From Negativicutes bacterium (GTDB taxonomy: Bacteria > Bacillota > Negativicutes > JAAYSF01), in NCBI GenBank assembly GCA_028707635.1, contig JAQWAQ010000008.1, forward strand, positions 1-45,521: a stretch of DNA of 45,521 bases, given 5' to 3'. Both the position numbers and the translations under genes were made by a program. The notes under the pieces were generated by a model, which did not search any database, was not told the DNA's origin, and saw only the letters and a program-made list of their open reading frames with translations. Positions within the stretch are counted from its first letter, which is position 1, and each line of letters opens with the position of its first letter. Shown in pieces: positions 1-8,763 of the stretch.

Positions 1-602
1 TCTTCTGCCAGTTCAACCTGGCGAAGTCGTTCGGCGGTAACCTCCACCCCATACGCAACGCGTGAAGATAAACAAGCGGCACTTAGCTTATTCCAAGTTG
101 GAAGGTTCCGCTCCTTTGACACTGCCCTAATCTCGGCTTTAGAAAACCCTGTTTCCAAAAGCGGACTACGCACCCCAGTCAGTTCATCAACAGCTTTTAT
201 TCCCGGCCGGTAGTCTGATATATCATCGGCATTAGAAGCCTCAAGAACCCAGGCATATTGATTGACTTGGGCCCAATTTTTGAGCGCCCCAAACCGTTCT
301 TTTTTACAATAGTAACAACGAGTTGAAGTGTTTTTGACAAAATCGGCACAGTTAAGCTCGCTAATGTGAAGCAAAATATGCTTAATTCCAATTTCCCGGG
401 CAATAGCGATTGCCTCCTGCTCCTCATGTTTTGATAAGGTTTCTGAGTAGGCCGTTACTGCCACAGCCTTTTCCCCCAATACCTTATACGCCGCCGCAGC
501 CAAGAAGGCACTATCAACACCGCCGGAGAAGCCAACAACAACACTCTCAAGCCCTTTTAGCAGAGTCATAAGTTCATCAAGTTTCTGTTTGGTCTGCTGC
601 AT
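1..602 (-). CDS. larE: LarE-like ATP-dependent sacrificial sulfur transferase (partial, 3' end outside window)
   Basis: About 200 of an expected ~270 residues are present; the C-terminus lies beyond base 1. The PP-loop SGGVDSAF (residues 26-33) binds and pyrophosphorylates ATP as in the LarE/TIGR00268 family, whose founder sulfurates the nickel-pincer cofactor precursor of lactate racemase. The motif WNKLSAACLSSR places C177 at the sacrificial cysteine of the Lactobacillus enzyme. C96 and C99 (RCYYCK) add a CxxC, giving three cysteines, the pattern of LarE homologues that use a [4Fe-4S] cluster instead of sacrificing a cysteine. I chose ATG at 602 because GGGAG lies 9 nt upstream; an ATG at 611 touches the Shine-Dalgarno sequence. 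It starts 20 nt after metY and is probably in the same S-box operon, so its real substrate may belong to sulfur metabolism rather than lactate racemization. No larA, larB or larC is visible here. Confidence 0.85.
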   Translation of the reverse strand, partial: MQQTKQKLDELMTLLKGLESVVVGFSGGVDSAFLAAAAYKVLGEKAVAVTAYSETLSKHEEQEAIAIAREIGIKHILLHISELNCADFVKNTSTRCYYCKKERFGALKNWAQVNQYAWVLEASNADDISDYRPGIKAVDELTGVRSPLLETGFSKAEIRAVSKERNLPTWNKLSAACLSSRVAYGVEVTAERLRQVELAE

Positions 603-622
603 AAATGGCATCTCCCTTACCA

Positions 623-1924
<1,302 letters not shown>

Positions 1925-1992
1925 TTAATTGTAATTTAAATAATCACCTTTTCAGTGCGGTTTTATCCTGTAGTTTCCTGGTAATCGTTGGT

Positions 1993-2358
1993 CTAAATAC
2001 CTTCGCCATCCATACCCTCCCACGAGGTAAATCGGCTTTTTTCAGTCTTGTCTATTTGTACGACAGCTCCGTTCTTGATGACCACAACAACCTGACCATA
2101 TTTAAGCCCGTTGGTCGATTCTACTATTTTAGCCCGTATTTTGGAGATGTCATTTACTGTTTTAACTACTGATAAATTATGAAGCAGGTCGGCTATTCTG
2201 ATCTTTTCGTTTCTTTCAATTTGAATAACACAGCCATCTTGAACAATAAATGTAATAGAGCCATGGAAGGTATTATTGATCAATACTTCAACCTTATCAA
2301 GCGCTGCTGGATCTAATCCGCCGGACTTTGTGTTCTTTGACGGTAATTTATTAGGCAT
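1993..2358 (-). CDS. Two-repeat YezD family (DUF2292) protein
   Basis: A 121-aa cytoplasmic protein made of two copies of the small YezD/DUF2292 unit: residues ~19-56 (GSITFIVQDGCVIQIERNEK) and ~75-113 (GQVVVVIKNGAVVQIDKTEK). Each copy is a helix followed by a beta-hairpin ending in the family signature V-Q-I-[E/D]-x-x-E-K. Ordinary YezD proteins are ~55-60 aa with one copy, so this is a tandem duplication or fusion. It is the first gene after S-box 1 and its terminator, ahead of metY and larE, which ties it to methionine/sulfur metabolism; the molecular role of YezD is not known to me. ATG 2358 is preferred over ATG 2370 because the GGGGGA ribosome binding site sits between them. A shorter relative follows S-box 3 at 6210-6368. 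Confidence 0.85.
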   Translation of the reverse strand: MPNKLPSKNTKSGGLDPAALDKVEVLINNTFHGSITFIVQDGCVIQIERNEKIRIADLLHNLSVVKTVNDISKIRAKIVESTNGLKYGQVVVVIKNGAVVQIDKTEKSRFTSWEGMDGEGI

Positions 2359-2383
2359 TATTTCCCCCATTACGTTAATTTAA

Positions 2384-2413
2384 ATAATAAAACTCCTTTC
2401 CAAAGAAAGGAGT
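2384..2413 (-). terminator. Rho-independent terminator of S-box 1
   Basis: Perfect 9-bp stem (ACTCCTTTC / GAAAGGAGT) with a 4-nt loop followed on the minus strand by TTTATTATT. It lies between the S-box 1 aptamer and the YezD ribosome binding site, the expected position of the SAM-dependent terminator. Confidence 0.85.
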
Positions 2414-2433
2414 AGTTTATCTGACTCACCTTT

Positions 2434-2535
2434 CTCTCATCTTCCAGGATTGCTCCTGCTGGAATTAGCACTTCAACGCATAACGCCGGTTGCCGGGTGT
2501 CATCGGGCCAGTCCCTCGACCACTCTAGATAAGAG
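2434..2535 (-). promoter_or_regulatory. SAM-I (S-box) riboswitch 1
   Basis: Minus-strand RNA carries the S-box core: P1 strand CTCTTATC (2535-2528) pairing with GATGAGAG (2441-2434), then GAGGGACTGGCCC, GATGACACCCGGCAACC and TGCTAATTCC. With the terminator at 2384-2413 this is a classic SAM-off transcription attenuator for the yezD-metY-larE unit. Confidence 0.95.
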
Positions 2536-2551
2536 CTCTATTAACATATAT

Positions 2552-2579
2552 CTTATAATATGTTACTACATAGCCTCAA
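2552..2579 (-). promoter_or_regulatory. Putative sigma-A promoter of the yezD-metY-larE unit
   Basis: TTGAGG (2579-2574), 16-bp spacer, TATAAG (2557-2552); predicted start ~10 nt before the S-box P1 stem. The surrounding AT-rich dyad offers other -10 choices, so the exact hexamer is uncertain. Confidence 0.45.
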
Positions 2580-2639
2580 AAGCGTCAATACTATCTTTCA
2601 CACGAGTAGTTGCGTCCGTAGTCAATAGAGGTCTTGTTA

Positions 2640-3464
2640 TCATGATGTCAATAATGCTGGATAATCAACAACGCTAGGTCCGTTTTGTCTGTCCCTGTTC
2701 AGCCACTTAAGTATTATATCAAAACACTCACTTTTCCATGCTGTTGAACTATAGGTGTGGTCGGCGCCTTTCACGACTTGTAGTTTACAATGGCTACGCC
2801 CCCGCCATTTGTAAACATTCTGATAAAGCCGGGCATTGTTCAGCGGTATTTCTACATCACCACTGCCGTGAACAATTAGCACATCACCGCCAAAATATTC
2901 AGCCTGACTCAGCGGTTGCAGTCCAATTAAAGAAGAAAAAAATTGCGCTCCTAATTCAAACCCTTGAAAATTTACGACTCCGTCTTTATGACACTGATCA
3001 TATAACTCCTTGCCGACAATGCCTACAATATCTTTAAAAGGTTCTGCTACCGGCGACAGTAAAATCAGTTTATTAACTCTATTGTCATGAGCGGCAGAAA
3101 CGGTTGCAACTGCCCCACCCAGACTGTGCCCCAACAAAACAATGCGGCTGTCATCAATTGCCGGATACTGCGCAACGAAATCAATTACCCTTCGGGTTTC
3201 TTCCACCTGCCGTGGCACACTGATATCTTTATACTCACCGGTACTGTCGCCACAACCGCTGAAATCAAACCGCAGAACAGCAAATCCCCCTTGGCATAAT
3301 TCCCGGGCTGCTTTGACGAACATCCTATGTTGACCTGTCTTACTGCTGATAAAACCATGACAGATAACCACCACAGGTACCTTTTCCTGATTAAAAACCT
3401 CTGGCAAATGCAGTATTCCATACAATGATTGCTCTTGTGTATTTATAATAACTTGCTGTTCCAT
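2640..3464 (-). CDS. Alpha/beta hydrolase (esterase-like)
   Basis: A 274-aa cytoplasmic serine hydrolase. The oxyanion-hole region VICHGFISSK is at ~residues 34-43, the nucleophile is in GHSLGG (~111-116), the catalytic aspartate is likely in VHGSGDVEIPL and the histidine in KGADHTY near the C-terminus, in canonical order. The SGCGDSTGEY segment is shared with cinnamoyl-ester-type esterases and S9-like hydrolases; the substrate cannot be read from sequence. ATG 3464 is preceded by a run of G residues (GGGGGG) about 9 nt away. It lies between the metC terminator (3488-3543) and the promoter of S-box 1, on the same strand as the methionine genes but without an S-box of its own, so the neighbourhood may be incidental. 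Confidence 0.85.
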   Translation of the reverse strand: MEQQVIINTQEQSLYGILHLPEVFNQEKVPVVVICHGFISSKTGQHRMFVKAARELCQGGFAVLRFDFSGCGDSTGEYKDISVPRQVEETRRVIDFVAQYPAIDDSRIVLLGHSLGGAVATVSAAHDNRVNKLILLSPVAEPFKDIVGIVGKELYDQCHKDGVVNFQGFELGAQFFSSLIGLQPLSQAEYFGGDVLIVHGSGDVEIPLNNARLYQNVYKWRGRSHCKLQVVKGADHTYSSTAWKSECFDIILKWLNRDRQNGPSVVDYPALLTS

Positions 3465-3487
3465 ATCTTATACCCCCCTGTATAGTC

Positions 3488-3543
3488 AAATAAAAAACCG
3501 AAAGCTAAGAGCGTACAAATACTACGCCGCTTAGCCTTCGGTT
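3488..3543 (-). terminator. Terminator of the metI-metC unit
   Basis: Long inverted repeat: AACCGAAGGCTAAGCGGCG on the minus strand pairs, with mismatches, with CGCTCTTAGCTTTCGGTT and is followed by TTTTTATTT. It sits about 100 nt after the metC stop and before the hydrolase gene. Confidence 0.75.
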
Positions 3544-3646
3544 GTTCCGATCAGCCAATCATTGAATTTGTTTTTAATTAATATATCATAACGTTAAACT
3601 CCTGCCAACCATCAAATTGTCATCAATTCCCCCTAGCTGACTTTCA

Positions 3647-4774
3647 TTACTCCAAAACCGCAAACAAATCCTCCAGTAAATCATCAGGGCTTTCCAAGCC
3701 TACTGAAAGTCGGAGTAGTGCATCGCTAATTCCTAGAGCAGAACGTTCCTGTGGTGGAACCGAGGCGTGCGACATGGTTGCCGGATAGGATAAAATACTT
3801 TCCACCCCACCAAGGCTGACAGCCACAGCCGGATATTTGACCTTTGTCATGAGTTGCCGGGCTAAGTCAGGGGTCTGTAGCTCAAATGACAGGACAGCAC
3901 CAAAACCATCTGCTTGGCTCTTGAGTAACATATGACCCGGATCATCTGGCAAGCCGGGATAAAATACATGCTTGACCTTGGGATGTTTGGCAAGAGCCTG
4001 CGCAATTTTCAAAGCGCCCTGCTGGGCGAAATCCATACGCACTTTAAGAGTTTTAATCCCGCGCATAATCAACCAGCTATCCTGTGGTCCTAAAATACCG
4101 CCCAATGTATTCTGTAAAAAGCCGATCTGATTGGCTAATTCCTTGGTTCCTGCTACAGCAAGACCGGCAACAACATCACTATGGCCGCCTAAAAATTTAG
4201 TCGCACTATGAACGACAATATCAGCACCAAATTCAATCGGTCGCTGTAGATAAGGAGTCATAAAAGTATTATCAACAATAGTAATTAGGCCTCTCTCCTT
4301 GGCCCATGCACATATTTTCGGTAAGTCACTCACTTTGAGCAGCGGATTGGAGGGGCTCTCTAGCAAAATAGCCTTGGTATTAGGCTGAACAGCCTGGACG
4401 ATTTGCTCAAAATCAGTCGTATCAATGAAATTATAACTAATTCCCCATCTACCGCACGCTTTGCTGAGGATGCGATACGTCCCGCCGTATACGTCCTTCG
4501 GCGCCAAAATATGATCACCATTGCCGAACAGTAAAGTCACTGCCGCAATCGCTGCCATCCCCGAGGAAAAAGCAAATCCGGCTACTCCGCCCTCTAACTG
4601 GGCAATGATGGATTCCAAGGCCGCTCGTGTAGGATTCCCTGACCGGGAATATTCATATTCGCTCAATTCTTCCTTCTGATCAAAGGTCGATACCTGATAA
4701 ATGGGAACACTCACCGCACCTGTATAAGGGTCAGTTTCCGCTCCGGTGTGTAATAATTTTGTGGCAATATCCAT
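3647..4774 (-). CDS. metC: Cystathionine beta-lyase (Cys/Met metabolism PLP enzyme)
   Basis: A 375-aa PLP-dependent enzyme of the MetB/MetC/gamma-lyase family. The Schiff-base lysine is K193 in HSATKFLGGHS; YSRSGNPTR (~43-50) supplies the phosphate-contacting Tyr/Arg across the dimer and SLGGVES (~320) is the C-terminal signature. The neighbouring paralogue at 4791-5924 starts 16 nt away in the same S-box unit, the arrangement of the Bacillus metI-metC operon, so I assign the downstream copy to the beta-lyase step (cystathionine to homocysteine, pyruvate and ammonia). Sequence alone does not exclude gamma-lyase or gamma-synthase activity. The start is firm: AGGAGGAAGAG just before ATG 4774. 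A terminator follows at 3488-3543. Confidence 0.85.
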   Translation of the reverse strand: MDIATKLLHTGAETDPYTGAVSVPIYQVSTFDQKEELSEYEYSRSGNPTRAALESIIAQLEGGVAGFAFSSGMAAIAAVTLLFGNGDHILAPKDVYGGTYRILSKACGRWGISYNFIDTTDFEQIVQAVQPNTKAILLESPSNPLLKVSDLPKICAWAKERGLITIVDNTFMTPYLQRPIEFGADIVVHSATKFLGGHSDVVAGLAVAGTKELANQIGFLQNTLGGILGPQDSWLIMRGIKTLKVRMDFAQQGALKIAQALAKHPKVKHVFYPGLPDDPGHMLLKSQADGFGAVLSFELQTPDLARQLMTKVKYPAVAVSLGGVESILSYPATMSHASVPPQERSALGISDALLRLSVGLESPDDLLEDLFAVLE

Positions 4775-4790
4775 AAACTCTTCCTCCTAT

Positions 4791-5924
4791 TTAGCCCTCT
4801 ATGGCCTGTTCTAAATCGCTAATAATATCATCAACATCTTCAATACCGACCGAAAGGCGCAGCAGTCTGTCGGAAATACCTAGACGATTTCGAATATCGG
4901 CCGGAATATCAGCATGCGTCTGCCGGGCCGGAAAGGTAATGAGCGATTCCACACCCCCGAGACTTTCCGCAAACTGGATGAGCCTCACCCTCTCCAAGAT
5001 GGAGGGCACAAGGTCCGGATCATCAACCGTAAAAGCCACCATTCCGCCATACCCTGAAGCTTGCCGATCGTGTATGTCCTTCCCCTGATGATCCGGCAGT
5101 CCCGGATAATAAACAGCCGTTACCCTAGAATGTCCTTTCAGCCATTCGGCAATCCGTTGCGCATTTTCATTATGACACTGCATACGAATGGCCAGTGTTT
5201 TAAGCCCGCGTATCAACAGCCAGCTGTCGTTAGGCCCTAAGATACTGCCTGTTGAGTTTTGAATAAATTGGATTTTTTTAGCTAACTCAGTATCCTTTGC
5301 CACGACAATACCACAGAGTAGATCATTATGCCCAGCCAGATATTTAGTTCCACTATGGACAACAATGTCGGCACCTAACTCTAGAGGCCGCTGAAAACAG
5401 GGCGTTAAAAATGTATTATCAACAATAAGCTGAATGCTTTTGTCCCGGCAAACTTTAGCGATCGCTGCAATATCAACGATATTCATCAGCGGATTGGTCG
5501 GGGTTTCGATAAAAACAGCCCGCGTGGCCGGCGTCACAGCCTGCAGAACTTGTTCAACTGAACCGTCTACATAGGAGGCCTCCAAGCCAAACTGGGAGAA
5601 AACACGTTCCAGTAATCGATAGGTACCGCCATAACAGTCCTGAATTGTCACAATATGATCTCCCGATCGATATAACAAGAGAACAGCCGTAATGGCCGCC
5701 ATACCTGACGCAAAAGCAAAGCCCGCTGCTCCCCCTTCCAAGGCAGCTATGCCATCTTCAAGCACCTGTCTTGTTGGATTATGCGTTCGTGTATAGTCAA
5801 ACCCAGTGCTTTCCCCTAGAGCTGGATGTTGGAACGAGGCTGTTTGATAAATGGGCGTACTGATTGCACCCGTTTTCTCATCAGTGCCAACACCAATATG
5901 AACAACTTTTGAACTAATATTCAT
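4791..5924 (-). CDS. metI: Cystathionine gamma-synthase / O-acetylhomoserine thiolyase
   Basis: A 377-aa PLP enzyme of the same family as the downstream gene, with K194 in HSGTKYLAGHN as the cofactor lysine, YTRTHNPTR (~44-52) and SLGGVESLITFPA (~324-336). It is first in the S-box 2 unit, matching MetI of Bacillus, which condenses an activated homoserine with cysteine and can also use sulfide. Gamma-synthase and gamma-lyase cannot be separated reliably by eye, so the specific reaction rests on order and regulation. The start ATG 5924 has AGGAAGTGAG upstream. Only 16 nt separate it from metC, so translation of the pair is probably coupled. Together they would convert activated homoserine plus cysteine to homocysteine, while metY offers direct sulfhydrylation. 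Confidence 0.85.
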   Translation of the reverse strand: MNISSKVVHIGVGTDEKTGAISTPIYQTASFQHPALGESTGFDYTRTHNPTRQVLEDGIAALEGGAAGFAFASGMAAITAVLLLYRSGDHIVTIQDCYGGTYRLLERVFSQFGLEASYVDGSVEQVLQAVTPATRAVFIETPTNPLMNIVDIAAIAKVCRDKSIQLIVDNTFLTPCFQRPLELGADIVVHSGTKYLAGHNDLLCGIVVAKDTELAKKIQFIQNSTGSILGPNDSWLLIRGLKTLAIRMQCHNENAQRIAEWLKGHSRVTAVYYPGLPDHQGKDIHDRQASGYGGMVAFTVDDPDLVPSILERVRLIQFAESLGGVESLITFPARQTHADIPADIRNRLGISDRLLRLSVGIEDVDDIISDLEQAIEG

Positions 5925-5960
5925 AAGCTCACTTCCTTGTATACTGCATCTTAATAATCT

Positions 5961-6002
5961 CTAAAAACAAAGAGATCCCCTTCCGAGGAAAGGGACTTCT
6001 TT
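5961..6002 (-). terminator. Rho-independent terminator of S-box 2
   Basis: Minus-strand AGAAGTCCCTTTCC, loop TCGG, then AAGGGGATCTCT and TTTGTTTTT. Placed between the S-box 2 aptamer and the metI start. Confidence 0.85.
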
Positions 6003-6016
6003 AAATCCGCGTTTTC

Positions 6017-6118
6017 CTCTTATCTCTCAAGATATCATCCTGGTGGAATTAGCACCACTGCATTGCTGCCGGTTGCCGGGTGTCATCGGGCCAGTCCCTC
6101 GACCACTCTTGATAAGAG
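6017..6118 (-). promoter_or_regulatory. SAM-I (S-box) riboswitch 2
   Basis: Core elements on the minus strand: P1 CTCTTATC (6118-6111) with GATAAGAG (6024-6017), GAGGGACTGGCCCGATGACA, CCCGGCAACCGG and GGTGCTAATTCCACC. It controls metI-metC and is followed by its own terminator. Confidence 0.95.
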
Positions 6119-6137
6119 TTTGTTTTAACTTGTAAAA

Positions 6138-6146
6138 ATATTAGCA
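6138..6146 (-). promoter_or_regulatory. Putative extended -10 promoter of metI-metC
   Basis: TGCTAATAT reads toward S-box 2 with a predicted start ~12 nt before P1. No good -35 at 17 bp; an alternative pair TTGACG (6185 area) and TAGGAT lies just upstream. Confidence 0.35.
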
Positions 6147-6209
6147 TACAAGGACTATCAATCCTATTGTATAAAAGCCCCTTCGTCAATAATGACTTTA
6201 CAATTAATT

Positions 6210-6368
6210 TTAAACAAAACGTTGCTCAAACTTTATAATTTTCCCTCCCCTGATAACAATCGTGATTTCATCAACCTTGCCTAATTCCTGCTGTTCTGCG
6301 GATGCCTGATCATGATCTCTATAATCACGACATTCTTGTTTACTTAATTTATTTGTATCAAGATTCAC
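6210..6368 (-). CDS. 52-aa YezD-like mini-protein under its own S-box
   Basis: Starts at GTG 6368 with GAGGTG 5 nt upstream and ends at TAA 6210. The first ~30 residues are polar and charged (Lys, Asp, Glu, Gln rich); the C-terminal DEITIVIRGGKIIKFEQRF has the beta-hairpin pattern of YezD/DUF2292 and aligns with GSITFIVQDGCVIQIERNEK in the 1993-2358 protein, though the N-terminal helix is different. It is the only gene between S-box 3 and the S-box 2 promoter, so the whole third riboswitch unit appears dedicated to this peptide. The ribosome binding site, S-box context and YezD resemblance support a real gene; function unknown. No membrane segment or signal peptide. Confidence 0.7.
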   Translation of the reverse strand: MNLDTNKLSKQECRDYRDHDQASAEQQELGKVDEITIVIRGGKIIKFEQRFV

Positions 6369-6439
6369 AATAACACCTCATATAATTTAATTTAATCTCT
6401 GAATAAAGCCTGGTCTTAAATGCTCTTGCTCTGAATTCA

Positions 6440-6474
6440 AAAACAAAAAGCCCTTCTCAATGAGAAGGGCAAAA
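6440..6474 (-). terminator. Rho-independent terminator of S-box 3
   Basis: Stem GCCCTTCTCA / TGAGAAGGGC with a one-base centre, followed on the minus strand by TTTTTGTTTTT. Confidence 0.9.
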
Positions 6475-6490
6475 TACGCATACGTACTCC

Positions 6491-6591
6491 CTCTCATCTC
6501 CCAGGATTACTCCTGCTGGAATTAGCACCACTGCATTGCTGCCGGTTGCCGGGCGTCATCGGGCCAGTCCCTCGACCTCTCTGGATAAGAG
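6491..6591 (-). promoter_or_regulatory. SAM-I (S-box) riboswitch 3
   Basis: P1 CTCTTATC (6591-6584) with GATGAGAG (6498-6491), GAGGGACTGGCCCGATGAC, CCCGGCAACCGG and GGTGCTAATTCC. Nearly identical to S-box 2 in its core. Downstream is only the 52-aa YezD-like gene. Confidence 0.95.
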
Positions 6592-6610
6592 CTAATATTT
6601 AATTGTACTG

Positions 6611-6639
6611 ATGTTATCATTTCCTGCTGATGTTGTCAA
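6611..6639 (-). promoter_or_regulatory. Sigma-A promoter of the S-box 3 unit
   Basis: TTGACA (6639-6634), exactly 17 bp, TAACAT (6616-6611). Predicted start ~6604, about 13 nt before P1 of S-box 3. Confidence 0.75.
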
Positions 6640-6693
6640 TACCATTATTTTTAACGAAATTACTAATTTTCACGCTGCGACTTAACATTCACT

Positions 6694-8058
6694 CTAATGA
6701 ACAACTGACTTTTCTTTTCGTTTCAATACTGCTGAAATATTGTGGCACTTGGTTTCCTTTATAAACAATGAAATAATGAATCCTACAGCCAAAACCGCTC
6801 CACAAACCCAAAATGCACCTTGAAAGGCCGCAATCGGATAAACTTTTACGCCTTCATTGATCACTCCCTGCCAATGTCGGTCAAGAACCCAGCCAAAAGC
6901 AGGCTGCAATAATGCAGCGCCCACAAACGGGCCTGAATTGGCAATGCCGGCAACAAACCCAGTTAAATGAGGCGGATTCACTTCCTTAGAACAAGCAACA
7001 GTGAGGGTAACTCCCGATACACCAAGTCCAATTCCAACACAAATCGGAAACAAAGCCCACTCGGGAGGCTTAGCTCCATTCCATAAAGTAAGTACCAGCC
7101 ATGTTATCAAAAACAATCCTGCTACAGAAATATAAGGCCCCCGTCTAAAACCTATCCGATCAGATAAATAGCCAAGCAATGGCGCCCCCACCATATTACC
7201 AATGACCACAGCCATCATAAGATTTGCGGCATTGACTCTCGACATATCATAAATTTGCATAAAATATGGCACACCCCAAATTCCTGCAAACGACATATAA
7301 ACACCAAAAATTGCAACAGAGGCCCAAAATGGTGTCCAGGTATAGTAATTGCCAAACACCACTTTCATGTCATCAATTACGTTACTATTTTCTGGCGCTA
7401 AAGACATCTGCTTAATACCTTCGCGCCGCTCAACTTCAGCAATGGATGGCAGATTGACATCAGTGGGCCGGTCACGGACTATGACCCAGCAAATGACCGC
7501 CATGACCAATGAATATCCTCCGATAATATAAAAGGAGGCGCGCCACCCTAGTGAATCGACAATAATGGCCAATGGAGTTGCGGCTAATAACGCTCCACCA
7601 TTACCAAACATCGTAAGCAACCCACAAATAGTACCAAACTCACGCACCCGAAACCATTCGGCCTGGATCTTTATAATATTAACATAAAGCAAACTCACCC
7701 CTATGCTGGCAAGGAACCGCCCACCATAGAGACCAGTCATACTGTCGGTCAGCCCTAAAATTGCGGCTCCGCAAGCAGCTAGCAATAACGCCGCACTTAC
7801 AGTAAGCCTTGGACCATAACGATCAGCCAAAAATCCTGCCGGAACCTGCAAGAGAGCATATGTATAAAAATAGATAGATGCCAACAGGCCTAATTCTGCA
7901 GCCTGATGAATGGAAAAATCAATCATCACACTATCGGCCACAACACCGATAACAACACGATGAAAATAGGCTGTTAAAAAGGCTAGGCCAAGGGGTATCC
8001 AGATTATCAGCCGCCGTTTATGCAGCTGTTGTACTTTTAAATTCCAGGTATCTTCCAA
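6694..8058 (-). CDS. MFS transporter (12-TM, DUF-unassigned substrate)
   Basis: A ~454-aa major facilitator with 12 predicted membrane segments, a short cytoplasmic N-terminus, and the A-motif-like GFLADRYGPR between TM2 and TM3, repeated as GYLSDRIGFR between TM8 and TM9. The overall pattern resembles the anion:cation symporter / hexuronate-type MFS carriers of organic anions, but no substrate can be named. An open GTG at 8067 directly abuts the AGAAGG Shine-Dalgarno sequence; TTG 8058, 8 nt from it, is the better start, though this is a judgement. The gene ends about 55 nt before the S-box 3 promoter and is not itself behind an S-box. I see no terminator between it and that promoter. Confidence 0.85.
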   Translation of the reverse strand: MEDTWNLKVQQLHKRRLIIWIPLGLAFLTAYFHRVVIGVVADSVMIDFSIHQAAELGLLASIYFYTYALLQVPAGFLADRYGPRLTVSAALLLAACGAAILGLTDSMTGLYGGRFLASIGVSLLYVNIIKIQAEWFRVREFGTICGLLTMFGNGGALLAATPLAIIVDSLGWRASFYIIGGYSLVMAVICWVIVRDRPTDVNLPSIAEVERREGIKQMSLAPENSNVIDDMKVVFGNYYTWTPFWASVAIFGVYMSFAGIWGVPYFMQIYDMSRVNAANLMMAVVIGNMVGAPLLGYLSDRIGFRRGPYISVAGLFLITWLVLTLWNGAKPPEWALFPICVGIGLGVSGVTLTVACSKEVNPPHLTGFVAGIANSGPFVGAALLQPAFGWVLDRHWQGVINEGVKVYPIAAFQGAFWVCGAVLAVGFIISLFIKETKCHNISAVLKRKEKSVVH

Positions 8059-8163
8059 AACAAGCACCTTCTGACTGATCCATCATAACTTTTTTATAAT
8101 ACACCTTTTCTCTTTGACTTTCTATTCTTTTCTGCATAAGAAATCATTTTTTCAGAGTCTAAA

Positions 8164-8208
8164 TAGAAAAAGAAGCCAAAACAACATGTTTACCTGTTGA
8201 TTTTGGCT
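8164..8208 (-). terminator. Terminator after the Met/Gly-rich exported protein
   Basis: AGCCAAAATCAACA pairs with TGTTGTTTTGGCT on the minus strand and is followed by TCTTTTTCT. Confidence 0.8.
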
Positions 8209-8218
8209 CTTTTCCAAC

Positions 8219-8563
8219 CTATTTATTAGTTTCAGTATTATTATAATACGAGCATGGTCCTTGGCCACCGTTCCGACCGCCCATCATCATTCCAGGACCT
8301 CGCCCCATCATACCATAGCCCATACCGTTTTTATCCATAATTTTGCGCATAATCGGCGCATCCTGACGGAAATGATCATTAAGCTGGGCTCCTTCGTCAG
8401 CAGTGATAGTACCATTGTCTACATTCTGCTGAATCATTTGCTGATGGCGGCCAAGCATCTGATTAAACCAATCGTTCTGATCATCATTAACCATGGATGC
8501 CGCAAAAACAGGTACAGCAACAACAAATGCCAAAATTGCGGTAATAATAATTTTCTTTTTCAT
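8219..8563 (-). CDS. Small exported Met/Gly-rich protein (DUF2680-like)
   Basis: A 114-aa protein with a clear signal peptide: MKKK, hydrophobic IIITAILAFVVAVPV, and an AFA-like cleavage site near residue 21-22 (VFAAS). The mature N-terminal half (NDWFNQML to QLNDHF) is helical and contains NGTITADEGAQL, the turn typical of DUF2680/YckD proteins. The tail is glycine- and methionine-rich (GMMGRGPGMMMGGRN), which suggests binding of a soft metal such as copper, but this is inference. A single cysteine (PCSYY) follows. The start has AGGAGGTGCTAAC before ATG. It is transcribed alone, with TATAAT at 8595-8590, and ends in its own terminator. It diverges from the mscS-type gene. Confidence 0.75.
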   Translation of the reverse strand: MKKKIIITAILAFVVAVPVFAASMVNDDQNDWFNQMLGRHQQMIQQNVDNGTITADEGAQLNDHFRQDAPIMRKIMDKNGMGYGMMGRGPGMMMGGRNGGQGPCSYYNNTETNK

Positions 8564-8763
8564 GTTAGCACCTCCTATTATTTGTTTGTATTATACCGAA
8601 AAACTGTGGAGGAATTGTGGAGAACGCACGAGAGAAATTAAAAAGTTTACAGCACTTTGTCGGTGTAGTTTATTCGTAGATTCATCAGTTATTACCGACT
8701 TTTTGTATCCAATTAAGGGCAACATACTTAATATTACGACACACGCAACGTAAGGGGGCTTTT

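Noticed and set aside
197..427. 76-aa minus-strand frame at the left edge
   Set aside because: It lies in another frame of larE, whose motifs (SGGVDSAF, WNKLSAACLSSR) read through the region; no RBS.
2450..2677. 75-aa plus-strand frame
   Set aside because: Covers the S-box 1 aptamer on the opposite strand; no RBS and the sequence is explained by the RNA.
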